Positions 27,321 to 37,600 of a DNA stretch of 64,000 nt are shown here, one piece after another; positions within the stretch are counted from its first letter, which is position 1; every line of letters begins with the position of its first letter. The position numbers and the translations under genes were made by a program. Origin of the DNA: Gloeothece verrucosa PCC 7822. Lineage in GTDB: Bacteria > Cyanobacteriota > Cyanobacteriia > Cyanobacteriales > Microcystaceae. The stretch lies in assembly GCF_000147335.1 (NCBI RefSeq), contig NC_014533.1, positions 1 through 64,000 of the forward strand, written 5' to 3'. The notes below the pieces were generated by a model. The model did not search any database, had not been told where the DNA came from, and was given only the letters and a program-made list of their open reading frames with translations.

Positions 27321-27647
27321 ATGAGTGTAAAAGAACTTCTGAATCTGAAAAAACCGCAAGATTATCCATCAAAAGAAGCTTACAAGCAAGATGTTTTAAA
27401 AGCGGTTGAATTACTTATTCGTCTGGGAATCAATGAATCTGGGTCAGCCGACTTAAAAAGTTCGATAGAATCTGTAACTCAAAAATTACAAGAAGACGAG
27501 GAACAAATTCATGGCAAAAAGCGCAGCAAACAAGAAATTCTTGAAGACTTAAAGCAAGTTAACAGTGAAATAACTGAACTCGATCTAGAAATTGCTGACC
27601 TTGAACGTCAAATAGCCATTAAAAAAGCAAAAAAGGCAATCGAATAA
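27321..27647 (+). CDS. Small coiled-coil protein inside the cmr cluster, unknown function
   Basis: A 108-residue, highly charged protein that I do not recognise. Residues 1-45 are helical (MSVKELLNLKKPQDYPSKEA, ELLIRLGI). Residues 50-105 form a clear coiled coil with repeated leucines and isoleucines among Lys/Glu (ILEDLKQVNSEITELDLEIA). There is no membrane segment. It is co-directional with cmr3 and cmr4 but separated from cmr3 by about 550 bases, so it may have its own promoter. Accessory genes inside type III loci are often effectors or regulators, but no CARF or nuclease domain is visible here. Confidence 0.65.
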   Translation: MSVKELLNLKKPQDYPSKEAYKQDVLKAVELLIRLGINESGSADLKSSIESVTQKLQEDEEQIHGKKRSKQEILEDLKQVNSEITELDLEIADLERQIAIKKAKKAIE

Positions 27648-27705
27648 GCATTAGCCAAGGTCAAAATTTCAATTGACTTTGGCTAACTAATTTTTACTCT
27701 CTTAT

Positions 27706-28116
27706 TCAGTCTCCGCAATAATCATCAAGCCTCAGCCTTAAAAACTTAATAATAATTAATGCACCAAGTAGCACAGGTATGTTAGAAGCGAATGCTATCT
27801 CTACAACTAATTCACCAATATCAGAAATAGTTCCTGTGATTCGCTGATTGTACAAGCGACAAAATCGTTCCTTAAAGCTTGGAGTTTGAACTGTAGTATC
27901 TGCAAGTTCAGCTAGTTCATCCAATTGCTCTGGGGTATCATAGCTAATACGCTCATAGTCTAGTTGTCGTCTCAGTTCTTCTAATTCACGGCGACGACGA
28001 ATAGCTTCTTCTCTTCTAATTACCAGTGCTTCTAAGTTTTGTAATTCATCAGGTTGTGATTCATCAGGTTGTGATTCATCAGGTTGTAATTGATCAGGTT
28101 GTAATTCATCACGCAT
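27706..28116 (-). CDS. Small membrane-anchored coiled-coil protein inside the cmr cluster
   Basis: A 136-residue protein on the strand opposite to the cmr genes. Residues 1-25 are an acidic repeat of QPDE(S/L) units, encoded by 15-base DNA repeats (28045-28113). Residues 27-60 are a charged coiled coil (LEALVIRREEAIRRRRELEE). Residues about 105-125 form a hydrophobic membrane segment (NIPVLLGALIIIKFL) followed by a short basic/acidic tail. I do not recognise the family. A degenerate copy of the array-1 repeat lies just upstream of its start. A membrane-attached partner in a type III locus recalls CorA-type or other membrane effectors, but the resemblance is only topological. Confidence 0.65.
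   Translation of the reverse strand: MRDELQPDQLQPDESQPDESQPDELQNLEALVIRREEAIRRRRELEELRRQLDYERISYDTPEQLDELAELADTTVQTPSFKERFCRLYNQRITGTISDIGELVVEIAFASNIPVLLGALIIIKFLRLRLDDYCGD
28045..28113. repeat. 15-bp tandem repeat within a coding sequence
   Basis: About five units of TCATCAGGTTGTGAT type, with some reading AAT in place of GAT, encode the acidic QPDE repeats at the N-terminus of the minus-strand membrane protein. The unit count could vary between strains by slippage without changing frame. Confidence 0.7.
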
Positions 28117-28126
28117 AGTTAGATGT

Positions 28127-28162
28127 CTCTATCTATTGGATTAAACCGAAATAGGACGAAAC
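28127..28162 (+). CRISPR. Lone degenerate array-1-type repeat inside the cmr cluster
   Basis: Thirty-six bases align without gaps to the array-1 repeat with 27 identities, including CTATTGG, TTAAA and the terminal GAAAC. No second copy is seen nearby. It lies 11 bases upstream of the start of the minus-strand membrane protein and 184 bases upstream of cmr4. It may be a decayed repeat, or a crRNA-like regulatory element. Confidence 0.55.
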
Positions 28163-28345
28163 TTAATTTGACTAAATGTTATCCTTTATAATATCATAAT
28201 AGCAGGCTCTTACTCAACTATGCTTACTTATCCGTAGAATATTGTAACTTTACTTTTACTCAGATAAAGGAAAAGACTATTTCCAACAACCAATTAAAAT
28301 GAACTTGAAAAATCTAAAATCAATCAATAGTTTGGAGACAGATTA

Positions 28346-29131
28346 GTGTATCACAAAGCTTACGGAATTATCGAAACCCTAGCGCCGCTTCATGTAGGTG
28401 CAACAGCCGGAGAAGAAAGCGGCAATTTAAACCTAATTTTCCGCGATCAATTTACCCAAACGGGGATTATACCAGGAAGTTCAATAAGAGGGCGCTTTCG
28501 GTCAGAAACTTATTTAGAACAAGGAGAAGAAGCCGCTAACGACTGGTATGGGAACGAATCAGAAACTACCGAATCAAAAGTAAAATTTGAATACGCATCT
28601 ATAGTTTGGCTGCCCGTATTTTGTCCCGGTCAACCCGTCGTCTGGGTGAGTTGTCCCCGTTTACTCAAGCGCTATCAAAGAATCACAGGAGTTAACGCAA
28701 CCATCCCGGAACTTTACACCGGTTCGCAAACTCTACAAGCTTTAACCGTTGAAGGGAAATCAATGCTATTTTTTAACTTTGGCTTTCTTAGCGTTGAAAA
28801 AACCGAAGATTTTACCCCTTGGTTTCCGGACGGAGAACAATTAGCGGCTGTCGTCGTAGGGGATGATGAAATAGCCATGATACATGACATGGCCTTGTAT
28901 CGTCAGAGTCGAGTTCGCTTAGAAAAAGACCAAAAAAAAGTCGATACAGGCGGATTTTTCAATACAGAAGCTTTACCCGAAGGAACAATTTTAATCTTTG
29001 CCATTGCCTTCAAAAACCAAGAAGATGCCGAAAAATGGCAACCTTTCAACGCAAAAAACAGCAATGAAATGTATTTAGGTGGCTTAGAATCTATTGGTTT
29101 TGGTCACTGTAAAATTAGTTTAAATCTATAA
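28346..29131 (+). CDS. cmr4: Cmr4, backbone RAMP (Cas7-like) subunit of III-B
   Basis: Cmr4 polymerises along the crRNA and cleaves target RNA every 6 bases. The protein is 261 residues, starting at GTG behind a TTTGGAGA ribosome site. Recognisable parts are the opening YGIIETLAPLHVGATAGEES, the RAMP motif IIPGSSIRGRFRSE and the C-terminal GGLESIGFGHCKI Gly-rich loop. A catalytic Asp is expected in the N-terminal third. A DQF appears at about residues 34-36, just before TQTGIIPG, but I cannot confirm it as the active-site Asp. It is followed after 17 bases by cmr5. Confidence 0.88.
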   Translation: MYHKAYGIIETLAPLHVGATAGEESGNLNLIFRDQFTQTGIIPGSSIRGRFRSETYLEQGEEAANDWYGNESETTESKVKFEYASIVWLPVFCPGQPVVWVSCPRLLKRYQRITGVNATIPELYTGSQTLQALTVEGKSMLFFNFGFLSVEKTEDFTPWFPDGEQLAAVVVGDDEIAMIHDMALYRQSRVRLEKDQKKVDTGGFFNTEALPEGTILIFAIAFKNQEDAEKWQPFNAKNSNEMYLGGLESIGFGHCKISLNL

Positions 29132-29148
29132 AAGGAGTCTAAAATAAA

Positions 29149-29538
29149 ATGGCTTGGGAACCTTACAACATCGATCGAAAAGCCCATGATTTAGTTTTAA
29201 ACTATCGTGACAAAGGCAATGTTATTAAAGAATCTCACAAAATGCGGGTCACCGTAGCTTATGGATTAGAAAGATTTTGGGGAGAACAGTTTCGCTTGCG
29301 GAAAATTGATGAAAATAAAGCCGCATACTGGCAAGCCACATGGCAAACATTAGCGGAAATTATGCAACAAGCCGGGGTAAATCTTCCTAACGATAAACTC
29401 TCTCCTGAAGACACCACCGCTATCAAAACAATGACCGAAAAACTGTGGAACTTTAACCCCCAACAGCGCAAAGTAGTCTTAGCAATATTGACCAATTTAT
29501 GTGACAGTTTAGTCTGGTGGACACAACGTTATAAATAA
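29149..29538 (+). CDS. cmr5: Cmr5, small helical subunit of III-B
   Basis: Cmr5 is the small alpha-helical subunit that lines the Cmr4 filament opposite the crRNA. The 129-residue, all-helical protein has the expected size and starts behind an AAAGGAG site. Visible segments are KMRVTVAYGLERFWGEQFRL, an internal YWQATWQTLAEIMQQAGV and a C-terminal LAILTNLCDSLVWWTQRYK. It lies between cmr4 and the cmr6-cmr1 fusion with very short gaps (17 and 12 bases), indicating one transcript. Assignment relies on size, helicity and position as much as on motif. Confidence 0.85.
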   Translation: MAWEPYNIDRKAHDLVLNYRDKGNVIKESHKMRVTVAYGLERFWGEQFRLRKIDENKAAYWQATWQTLAEIMQQAGVNLPNDKLSPEDTTAIKTMTEKLWNFNPQQRKVVLAILTNLCDSLVWWTQRYK

Positions 29539-29550
29539 GCCAAAAAAACT

Positions 29551-31191
29551 ATGGTTAACATCAATCAAATTCCTCTCATGTTTCGCGCCCAAATTGAAGG
29601 CAGATGCCAAATACAGCGCCTAATTCCTAAACAAGAAACCCAAGAAGCTTATCATTGGGTAGACCAATGGGTTGAAGGAGTAGAAGAAGAAATCCCCGAT
29701 TTTTCATCGAACATACAGACCAAAGAATACCAAATGACCTGGCGCTTTGTCAGTAACGGTGGACAAGATGAAGGGGTTATTCGTCCGGTCATTGGTGCAA
29801 AGGGTTTTCCTTTTTATCCCGGTTCGAGTATGAAAGGGGCATTTTTAAGGGCTTGTACAGAAGAAGAAGCCTTAAAATATTGTGGAGGAAAAAAAGGCAA
29901 TGAAATTAATCCGGGAATATTACGTTTTCATGGAGGATACCCAAACTCGTTAGAATGGATTGAAGAAGAATTAGTAGATATTGTTCATCCACAGCAAGAT
30001 TGGCAGGTAAAAACTAATGCTAATCATAGTGCTTTTATACAAATTTCTCTGCATCAACCGACCTTAGTTTTTGGCATTTCTAGCACCCGAACATTAGAGG
30101 TACAAGAGTGGGAAAAAATTTGGAAAATTTGGGAAGCGGCATTAGGAAAAGGCATAGGTTGCCGAGTCAGTGCCGGCTATGGCCAACCGAAAAACCATAC
30201 AGCTAATAGTTTATTGAGTATTCATTTACAAGGAAAAGGATTAGCTTCTCAATCAATAAAAAAAGGTAACAATGAAGTTAAAGGAGAATTTCGGGCTAAC
30301 CTATTTAAAGCCGCCTTACGGGGTCATACCTTGCGATTATTGGGTGGGGTAACAGATGAAAAAACGGCCGAAAGATTAACTCAGGAATTATGGGGAGGAA
30401 TTGGGGGAACATCAGGCGCAACCATTGGTCAACTGGGAATTTCTTTTGAAGTTAAGCAACTTTCCCTTGACAAGTTTACTTATACGCCGAGTCGCTATCC
30501 GGTTTCTTTCCCAACTTATAAAGTCAAAGGGAGATTAGACTTATTGTGTTTGCAAAATTTATCCGAGAAAAAACAGGAAAACTTAACCCGATTTGTGACC
30601 GACTTAATACAATTTAGTTTATTATTAGGAGGATTTGGTAAATCTTGGCGTAGAGTGGACCATGAACTTTTTTTCCCCGAGTATTTAAAAAATGGAAATA
30701 AACCGATGATTGGCTGTCATTGGCAATTTATTGAACAGTCTCGCAAGCTGTATATTCCTGTTAATCAGTTAGAAGATATTAAAAGATTTTTAGAGGGAAT
30801 ATATCAATCGATGCAAGGTTGGGTCAAGTATAAAAAAGCCAATTTAAACTTATTGGGATGCAATTGGCGAGAAGCATTTCACCCTAATCGCGTTCAAGTT
30901 TGGGGTAGAATAGCTAATAGCCAAGACGATTCTGAAGCCATTTATTGGTTTCATCAAGCTTATAGAAGTAATCAAACCATTAAACAAACAGAATTAACCG
31001 GAAAATTAAATAAAATAGGACGAATTTGGCATCGAATGTATCCCCGTTCTATTCTTGTTGAACGAGGCAGAAAATATACATCTGAATATGTAGAATTATT
31101 AACAATTTTTCCTGATGATTCTCAAAATACCCGAGATTTTATCCTTTTTTTACAGGAATCATCCTCTTTTGAAAAGCTTTGGGGAAATTAA
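29551..31191 (+). CDS. Fused Cmr6-Cmr1 RAMP protein
   Basis: The 546-residue chain joins two RAMP proteins that cap the 3' end of the III-B filament. Residues 1-230 look like Cmr6: YPGSSMKGAFLRAC and KGIGCRVSAGYGQPK are its two hallmark patches. Residues 245-546 look like Cmr1: FRANLFKAALRGHTLRLLGG, LTQELWGGIGG and FSLLLGGFGKSWRR. There is no stop or frameshift between them, and no separate cmr1 or cmr6 exists in the window, so the fusion is the functional form. It is the last gene of the operon; a MITE-like copy follows 180 bases later. Confidence 0.82.
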   Translation: MVNINQIPLMFRAQIEGRCQIQRLIPKQETQEAYHWVDQWVEGVEEEIPDFSSNIQTKEYQMTWRFVSNGGQDEGVIRPVIGAKGFPFYPGSSMKGAFLRACTEEEALKYCGGKKGNEINPGILRFHGGYPNSLEWIEEELVDIVHPQQDWQVKTNANHSAFIQISLHQPTLVFGISSTRTLEVQEWEKIWKIWEAALGKGIGCRVSAGYGQPKNHTANSLLSIHLQGKGLASQSIKKGNNEVKGEFRANLFKAALRGHTLRLLGGVTDEKTAERLTQELWGGIGGTSGATIGQLGISFEVKQLSLDKFTYTPSRYPVSFPTYKVKGRLDLLCLQNLSEKKQENLTRFVTDLIQFSLLLGGFGKSWRRVDHELFFPEYLKNGNKPMIGCHWQFIEQSRKLYIPVNQLEDIKRFLEGIYQSMQGWVKYKKANLNLLGCNWREAFHPNRVQVWGRIANSQDDSEAIYWFHQAYRSNQTIKQTELTGKLNKIGRIWHRMYPRSILVERGRKYTSEYVELLTIFPDDSQNTRDFILFLQESSSFEKLWGN

Positions 31192-31372
31192 ATTTATTTA
31201 CTCTTTGAAAACTTACTCTATAAATAAAGGGGTTATTTGGGGGGAAATGAATGGTTGTCAATAAAAATTTAAAGTCCCAAACAGAACAAAAAAAGCATTA
31301 AGTGTAAGCTACTTATATCTCACTCAGGTTACGATAAGTTACGTTTAAAAACTGTACCAAATAAAGCGGCTG
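31192..31372. other. Non-coding DNA after the cmr operon
   Basis: No gene is seen. It contains only a 16-codon frame starting ATGGTTGTC near 31251. No clear terminator hairpin is found before the MITE-like copy. Confidence 0.4.
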
Positions 31373-31503
31373 TAAGTAGGTGGACAAAATTAAAGTTAAC
31401 TGTGAGATTGGGCAATCGGGTTGCGGGGAAAGGGCAATTGGTAAGAGTTAGGAGAGTTTTACATTTCTTAATACAGAAAGCTTTATTTATGTCCAGGTAC
31501 TTA
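31373..31503 (-). mobile_element. MITE-like element, copy E (subfamily II, inverted)
   Basis: Reads TAAGTAGGTGGACAAAATTA at the left and TTATTTATGTCCAGGTACTTA at the right, the reverse orientation of copy B, with interior AAGAGTTAGGAGAGTTTTAC. TA flanks both ends. With copy C it brackets the array 1 plus cmr cassette. Confidence 0.75.
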
Positions 31504-31664
31504 TATAAAGTGGCTATTGTCAGTAAATAAAAATATAGCGTTTTTCAGTCTAGTGAGGTACAAAGTTCTTGGTTTTAGGGAACAGGGAACACCGGATCTG
31601 GGAACAGGGAACAATGAATTAAATTAAAGGTGTACCTCATTAATGTGAGAAAGGCTATAAATAG
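31504..31664. repeat. Fragment of GGGAACA-type heptamers
   Basis: Bases 31577-31612 contain GGGAACAGGGAACA, then CCGGATCTGGGAACAGGGAA. This is the complement of the GTTCCCTGTTCCC and AGATCCGGTGTTCC interior of MITE copy C. It looks like a terminally deleted copy lying between copy E and the giant protein gene. Confidence 0.5.
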
Positions 31665-34600
31665 CTAAATGATAGCTAAGTTGCTTAACTCACCGGTGTA
31701 ACCTGTAATCTCAATAATTGCATCAGTGCTGGCACTAAAGCCGGCTGTACTATCATTAAGAGCCAGGAAAGTGCGCGTAGTGCTTCCTTCGACAAAAGTA
31801 AAAATAGCGGCTCCGTTTTTAACGAAGTTAGTGGAATTAAATACCGATGCGATGGCGACTTCACTTAATTGGGTGACTTCTCCTAACTTCATCACTGATA
31901 CGGCTCCTACAGCACTAGAACCATCAATAAAGTCTACACCAATCTTAAGATCGCCGATACGGTCAAAATTAGCTAATAAGGAATCAGTTAAAGGATTAAT
32001 CACGAATGTATTAACGCCGCCGCCGCCTGTGAACGAATCAGAACCCGCGCCACCGGTTAGCCGATCATCACCGTTTCCCCCCTCGAAAACATCATTACCT
32101 GCACCACCGACTAAAGTATTATTACCTTCCCCTCCGTAGAGGGTGTCGTCACCATTACCGCCATTAACACTATCATTACCGCCTCCTGCCGATAAAATAT
32201 TAGCTCCTGTGTTACCAGTCAAAGTATTATTACTACTGTTGCCGGTTCCTGTGAGATTACTACTACCCGTGAGGGTAAGATTTTCTAAATTATCCCCAAG
32301 GGTAAAGCTAACCGAAGCGTTAACGCTATCAGTTCCTTCGGCCAGATTTTCAGTAATGACATCATTGATATGATCGACGGTGTAAACATCATTTCCGCTT
32401 CCGCCAACAAGAGTATCGCTACCCGCTTTCCCATCAAGGCTATCATTGCCTTCATTTCCCTTTAAAGTATTATTACCACTATTGCCGGTGAGAGTATTAT
32501 CAAGACTATTTCCTATACCTTCAAGGTTGCCGGTACCGGTTAAAGTTAATTTTTCGAGATTAGCACTTAAGGTATAACTAACCGAAGCGTTAACACTGTC
32601 AGTCCCTTCGGCCGAGTTTTCGGTAATGACATCATCGATACTATCAACGATGTAAACATCATTCTCTAAGCCGCCGATTAACGTATCATTGCCCCCCTTC
32701 CCATCAAGGCTATCATTACCTTCATAACCTATTAGAGTGTTATTACCACTATTGCCCGTGAGAGTATTATTAAGATTATTACCTACCCCGTTAATGTTGC
32801 CGGTACCGGTTAAAGTTAATTTTTCGAGATTAGCACTTAAGGTATAGCTAACCGAAGCGTTAACGCTGTCAATCCCTTCATCGGTGTTTTCAATAATGAC
32901 ATCATGGATGCTATCAACGACGTAAACATCATTCCCAACACCACCGATTAAGGTATCGTCTCCCCCTTTTCCATCGAGAGTATCGTTTCCTTGAGAATCC
33001 GTCAGAATATTATTACCATTATTGCCAGTCAAGCTGTTATTAAGATTGTTACCCGTTGCGTTAAGGTTGCTTATGCCAAGTAAGGTTAAATTTTCAAGAT
33101 TTTCTCCTAAAATATAGCTAAGGTAAGTTTTAACGGTATCGGTGCCGGCGTTAGGATTTTCAACAATCAAATCGCCGCTACTATCGACGGTATAAGTATC
33201 ATTACCATCGCCACCAATCATCGTATCATTTCCCAATTGGCCGTCAAGATTGTCGGCCCCGGGCCCGCCGATAAGTTCGTTATTGTTATTGTCTCCATCA
33301 TCATTGTTAATGGTAGCGATAACCGCCGCCGTTGTACCTTTAATATAGGCTGTGTTATCTAAAAGAGTAATGCTAACCGTTTCATGGGATTCAACAGTAG
33401 TATCACCTGTGGGATTAAGAGTTAGGGATGCTTGATTATTATTAGCCGCAAAGGTAATACTTCCTGTCGTAGCTGAAAAACTCGCCGCACCGGAGGAAGT
33501 ATAATCATTGTTAAAGGTAGCACTACCTCCCACACCAAAGTTAACGCTTAAAGCGCCTTCGGTTGAACCTGTACGGGTAAAGGTATAAATTAAGTTAGTA
33601 GTTCCGTCTTCATTGACTGAGGTAGGACTAACGGCAAGGGTAATAGTGGGAAGAACATCATCATTAATAATTGTTCCTGTTACTGCGCTTGTTGTTCCTA
33701 CAGTATAATTAGCTGAACTACTGAGGGTTAAAGCAACGGTTTCATTGGTTTCAATGGTTGTATCAGAGGTGGGATCTATGGTTAGCGTAGCTGTAGATGA
33801 ATTGGCGGCAAAAGTGACTGTTCCGCTAGTAGAGGTAAAACTCGCCGCACCGGAGGAAGTATAATCACTGTTAAAGGTAGCACTACCTCCCACACCAAAG
33901 TTAACGCTTAAAGCATTAGCGGTTGAACCTGTACGAGTAAAGGTATAAATTAAAGTAGTAGTTCCGTCTTCATTGACTGAGGTAGGATTAACAGTAAGGG
34001 TAATGTTAGGAAGACTAACATCATCATTAATAATTGTTCCTGTTACTGCGCTTGTTGTTCCTACAGTATAATTGGCTGAACTACTGAGAGTTAAGGCAAC
34101 GGTTTCATTGGTTTCAATGGTTGTATCAGAGGTGGGATCTATGGTTACCGTAGCTGTGGATGAATTGGCGGCAAAAGTGACTGTTCCGCTAGTAGAGGTA
34201 AAACTCGCCGCACCGGAGGAAGTATAATCACTGTTAAAGGTAGCACTACCTCCCACACCAAAGTTAACTGTTAAAGCATTGGCGGTTGAACCTGTACGAG
34301 TAAAGGTATAAATTAAATTAGTCGTTCCGTCTTCATTGACTGAGGTAGGATTAACAGTAAGGGTAATGTTAGGAAGACTAACATCATCATTGAGAATGGT
34401 TCCTGTTACTGCGCTTGTTGTTCCTACAGTATAATTGGCTGAACTACTGAGAGTTAAGGCAACGGTTTCATTGGTTTCAATGGTTGTATCAGAGGTGGGA
34501 TCTATGGTTACCGTAGCTGTGGATGAATTGGCGGCAAAAGTGACTGTTCCGCTAGTAGAGGTAAAACTCGCCGCACCGGAGGAAGTATAATCACTGTTCC

Positions 34601-37600
34601 AGGTAGCAGTACCTCCCACACCAAAGTTAACTGTTAAAGCATTGGCGGTTGAACCTGTACGAGTAAAGGTATAAATTAAATTAGTAGTTCCGTCTTCATT
34701 GACTGAGGTAGGATTAACAGCAAGGGTTATGCTAGGAAGGGCATTATCATCATTATTAATTGTCCCTATTACTGCTGTGGTTGTCCCAATTAGATAGTTA
34801 ACTGAACTACTTAGAGTTAAAGCAACTGTTTCGTTAGTTTCAATCGCTTGATCTGGAATTGGGTCTATAATGACTGTAGCCGTAGATGCACCAGGAGCAA
34901 ACGTAACTGTTCCTAAACCAACCCCAAAACTTGCCGCACCAGAGGAAGTATAATCACTATTAAAGACTGCAATTCCTCCAACTGTATAATTAACCGTAAG
35001 GGAATTAGTCATTAAACCTGTGCGGCTGAAAGTATAGACTAGGTTAGTTGTCCCGTCTTCTGTTACAGAGGAAGGATTAACAGCAAGAGTAATAACAGGA
35101 AGAGAATCATTGGTCTCGACAACAGTAAAGGAATCTTTGGCCAAGGTTGTTCCATTCAAGCGGAGATCTATTTGCCACTCCCCAAGATCTGGCACATTAG
35201 GTAAGTTTATTCCCGCCATTCTCCATCCGAAAGAGTATTTTGTTGCATCCCAATGTATTTGTGAATATAAATTCCCGTTTGGTCGGTAGAAGTAAAAATC
35301 GAGATTGTCGCCGGTGTCGGTGCCAAAAAGATTTGACCAAAAGTAGGCTTTTTGCCCTGCACCCTCATTTTGAAAGAAAACTTTGTGATCTATTGGACGA
35401 TTATAAAATTCCGCTTGAGTGGGAACATAATTTGTAATACCTTGAGCCAGAGAGCCAAAAACGTCATCAGCATAAGGTACTGAAGTAGCCCACCAACGTT
35501 CAGGATTTAAATATGTTTCTACAGGCTGGCCATTTTCATAGACGACAAAGTGAAGATGAGGTCCGGTTGAATAACCCGAACTGCCAACCTGCCCCATCGG
35601 CTGACCTGCCACTACTGTATCGCCGACCTTTACAGTAATAGAGTCTTTCTTAAGGTGTCCATAGGCAGTTCTGATATTATTACCATGATCAATGACAATG
35701 CTATTAGATTTATCCAATGGCCCTGTATTATCTCCAAAATAGCGATCATACTCCCCATCATGTACAAAAATCACTGTGCCGGCTGCTGCTGCATTAACGG
35801 AAATGCCTTTATCCATACCTGCAAAGCTACCAGCTATTCCGTAATCTATTCCATTATGTCCATCACCCGTATATTTTCCGCCACGATAATCGATAATTCC
35901 TGAACTTGAATCGAGGTCAACGTAATTGACAATCGTCCAATCAACATAGGGAATTCCACCGATGGGGGAAACCAATAATCCTCCTGTTTTAGATGAATCA
36001 TTATCATTATTAATAATCCCAATTCCTTGACTATCACTAATAGTTGCGTTAGTAGGATTAGTTAAGTTAATAAAAAAGGTTTCATTTTCTTCAGTAAGTT
36101 TATCCCCATAAACGTATGCAGTTATAGTTTGACTAGATACCCCTGGATTAAAAGTTAAGGTTCCAGGTTTAGCAACATAATCTAAGCCGGCAAGTGCTGT
36201 CCCATCGGCCATATTATAATCAACTGTAACTAAAGAGGTGCTAGGACTTGATAAACTAACGGTAAATATGGCTTTAGTAATGCCATTATTTCCTTCTACA
36301 ACGGTGACATCGTTAATAGATAAGCTTGGCTTAGGTAAGGTGTTTAGGAGAAGATTAATAGGATTACCTTGATAATAATTTTTAACGGTAATTGTTCCAT
36401 TTTGAGCTAATTTTAGAAGTAAATCGTTTCCGTTTTTGGTTTGAGTCACGTCAGAGCTATAATAAGCTGATAAATCTAAGGTGTCATTACTATCAGTATT
36501 CCAGTAGATATCATTTCCGGTTTGACGAGTGGGACTATAACCTTTAAATGTATTGGCGGCACTATTGGCAAAAATTTCATCATTGCTGCTAGAGTTAATG
36601 ACATTTTCGATTAAAACATTGTAAGCAATAACTGTCCCATAATTTGAGGTATAATAGGTGACTCCATTAACCGTATAAGTGCCAGCATTATAGTCGCTTT
36701 GAGGAGTTAATATTCCCCCTGGAGTTAAGTCTAAATGATAGCCTGAAGTATTAGGAGTTAAGTTAGAAAAATCAAATGTATCTAAGCCGCCGCTATCCCA
36801 AAGTAGTTGTTTAAGTTGATAGGGACTTTCTAAAAAGGTTTGTCCATTAACTGAGAATTTATCAGTTCTAGCCGAAAATTGATAGGTAGTGTTGGTTTCG
36901 TTGTATTGTTTAGCTCCATAGAGATATTGTAGCGCTTTGAGATCATAGCTCATGAAAGTTCCAGGGGCTACGCCTCCTCCATAACCACCCATAAGTGTAT
37001 GATCATAATGAAGTTCTTCAGGAGGTATAAGAACATCTTTTGCATTAGGATGATTTATTCCTAAAGCGTGTCCAAGTTCATGAATTAAAGCAGCATAGCC
37101 ATGATAACCAGCAGATTCTTGGAATCCATTACCATCTCCTAAGCGATCAAAAGTCTGGTTAAGATAAATATCACTTGCCACAGTGTATAATTCATCTTCA
37201 GTAGGGCCAAAAGCACTAGCATAACCGCTACTAGAAGGCACTATGCGTATTCGCCCATAATTATTGGGGCTTTCTGTAACTTCTACAAAATCAATATTAA
37301 TGACATTCTCTAGCCAATTAAAAATTTTTCGGTAATTATTTTTTACTCCTTCACTAACTTCTTCAACTCCTGTTTGACCACCAGAATAATCTCCATTAAA
37401 TACACTATGAGAGTAAAAGCTATAGGTTAATTTCCTATTGCCCCAAGAAAAATTCCATTTCTCTTTCTCCCCTCTTAAAATCCCATCAATTTGATAGTCA
37501 CCAGAGGGTGTTGTAGCTGCTACCGTAACTTCAGACGTTGTGGTGGAATTTGGAGTTAGAGTAAAAGTATTATTAGACGAATTAATTGTATTAGAGCTAA

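Noticed and set aside
28168..28192. Promoter TTGACT and TATAAT upstream of cmr4
   Set aside because: The two boxes are only 13 bases apart, too close for a normal sigma-70 promoter.
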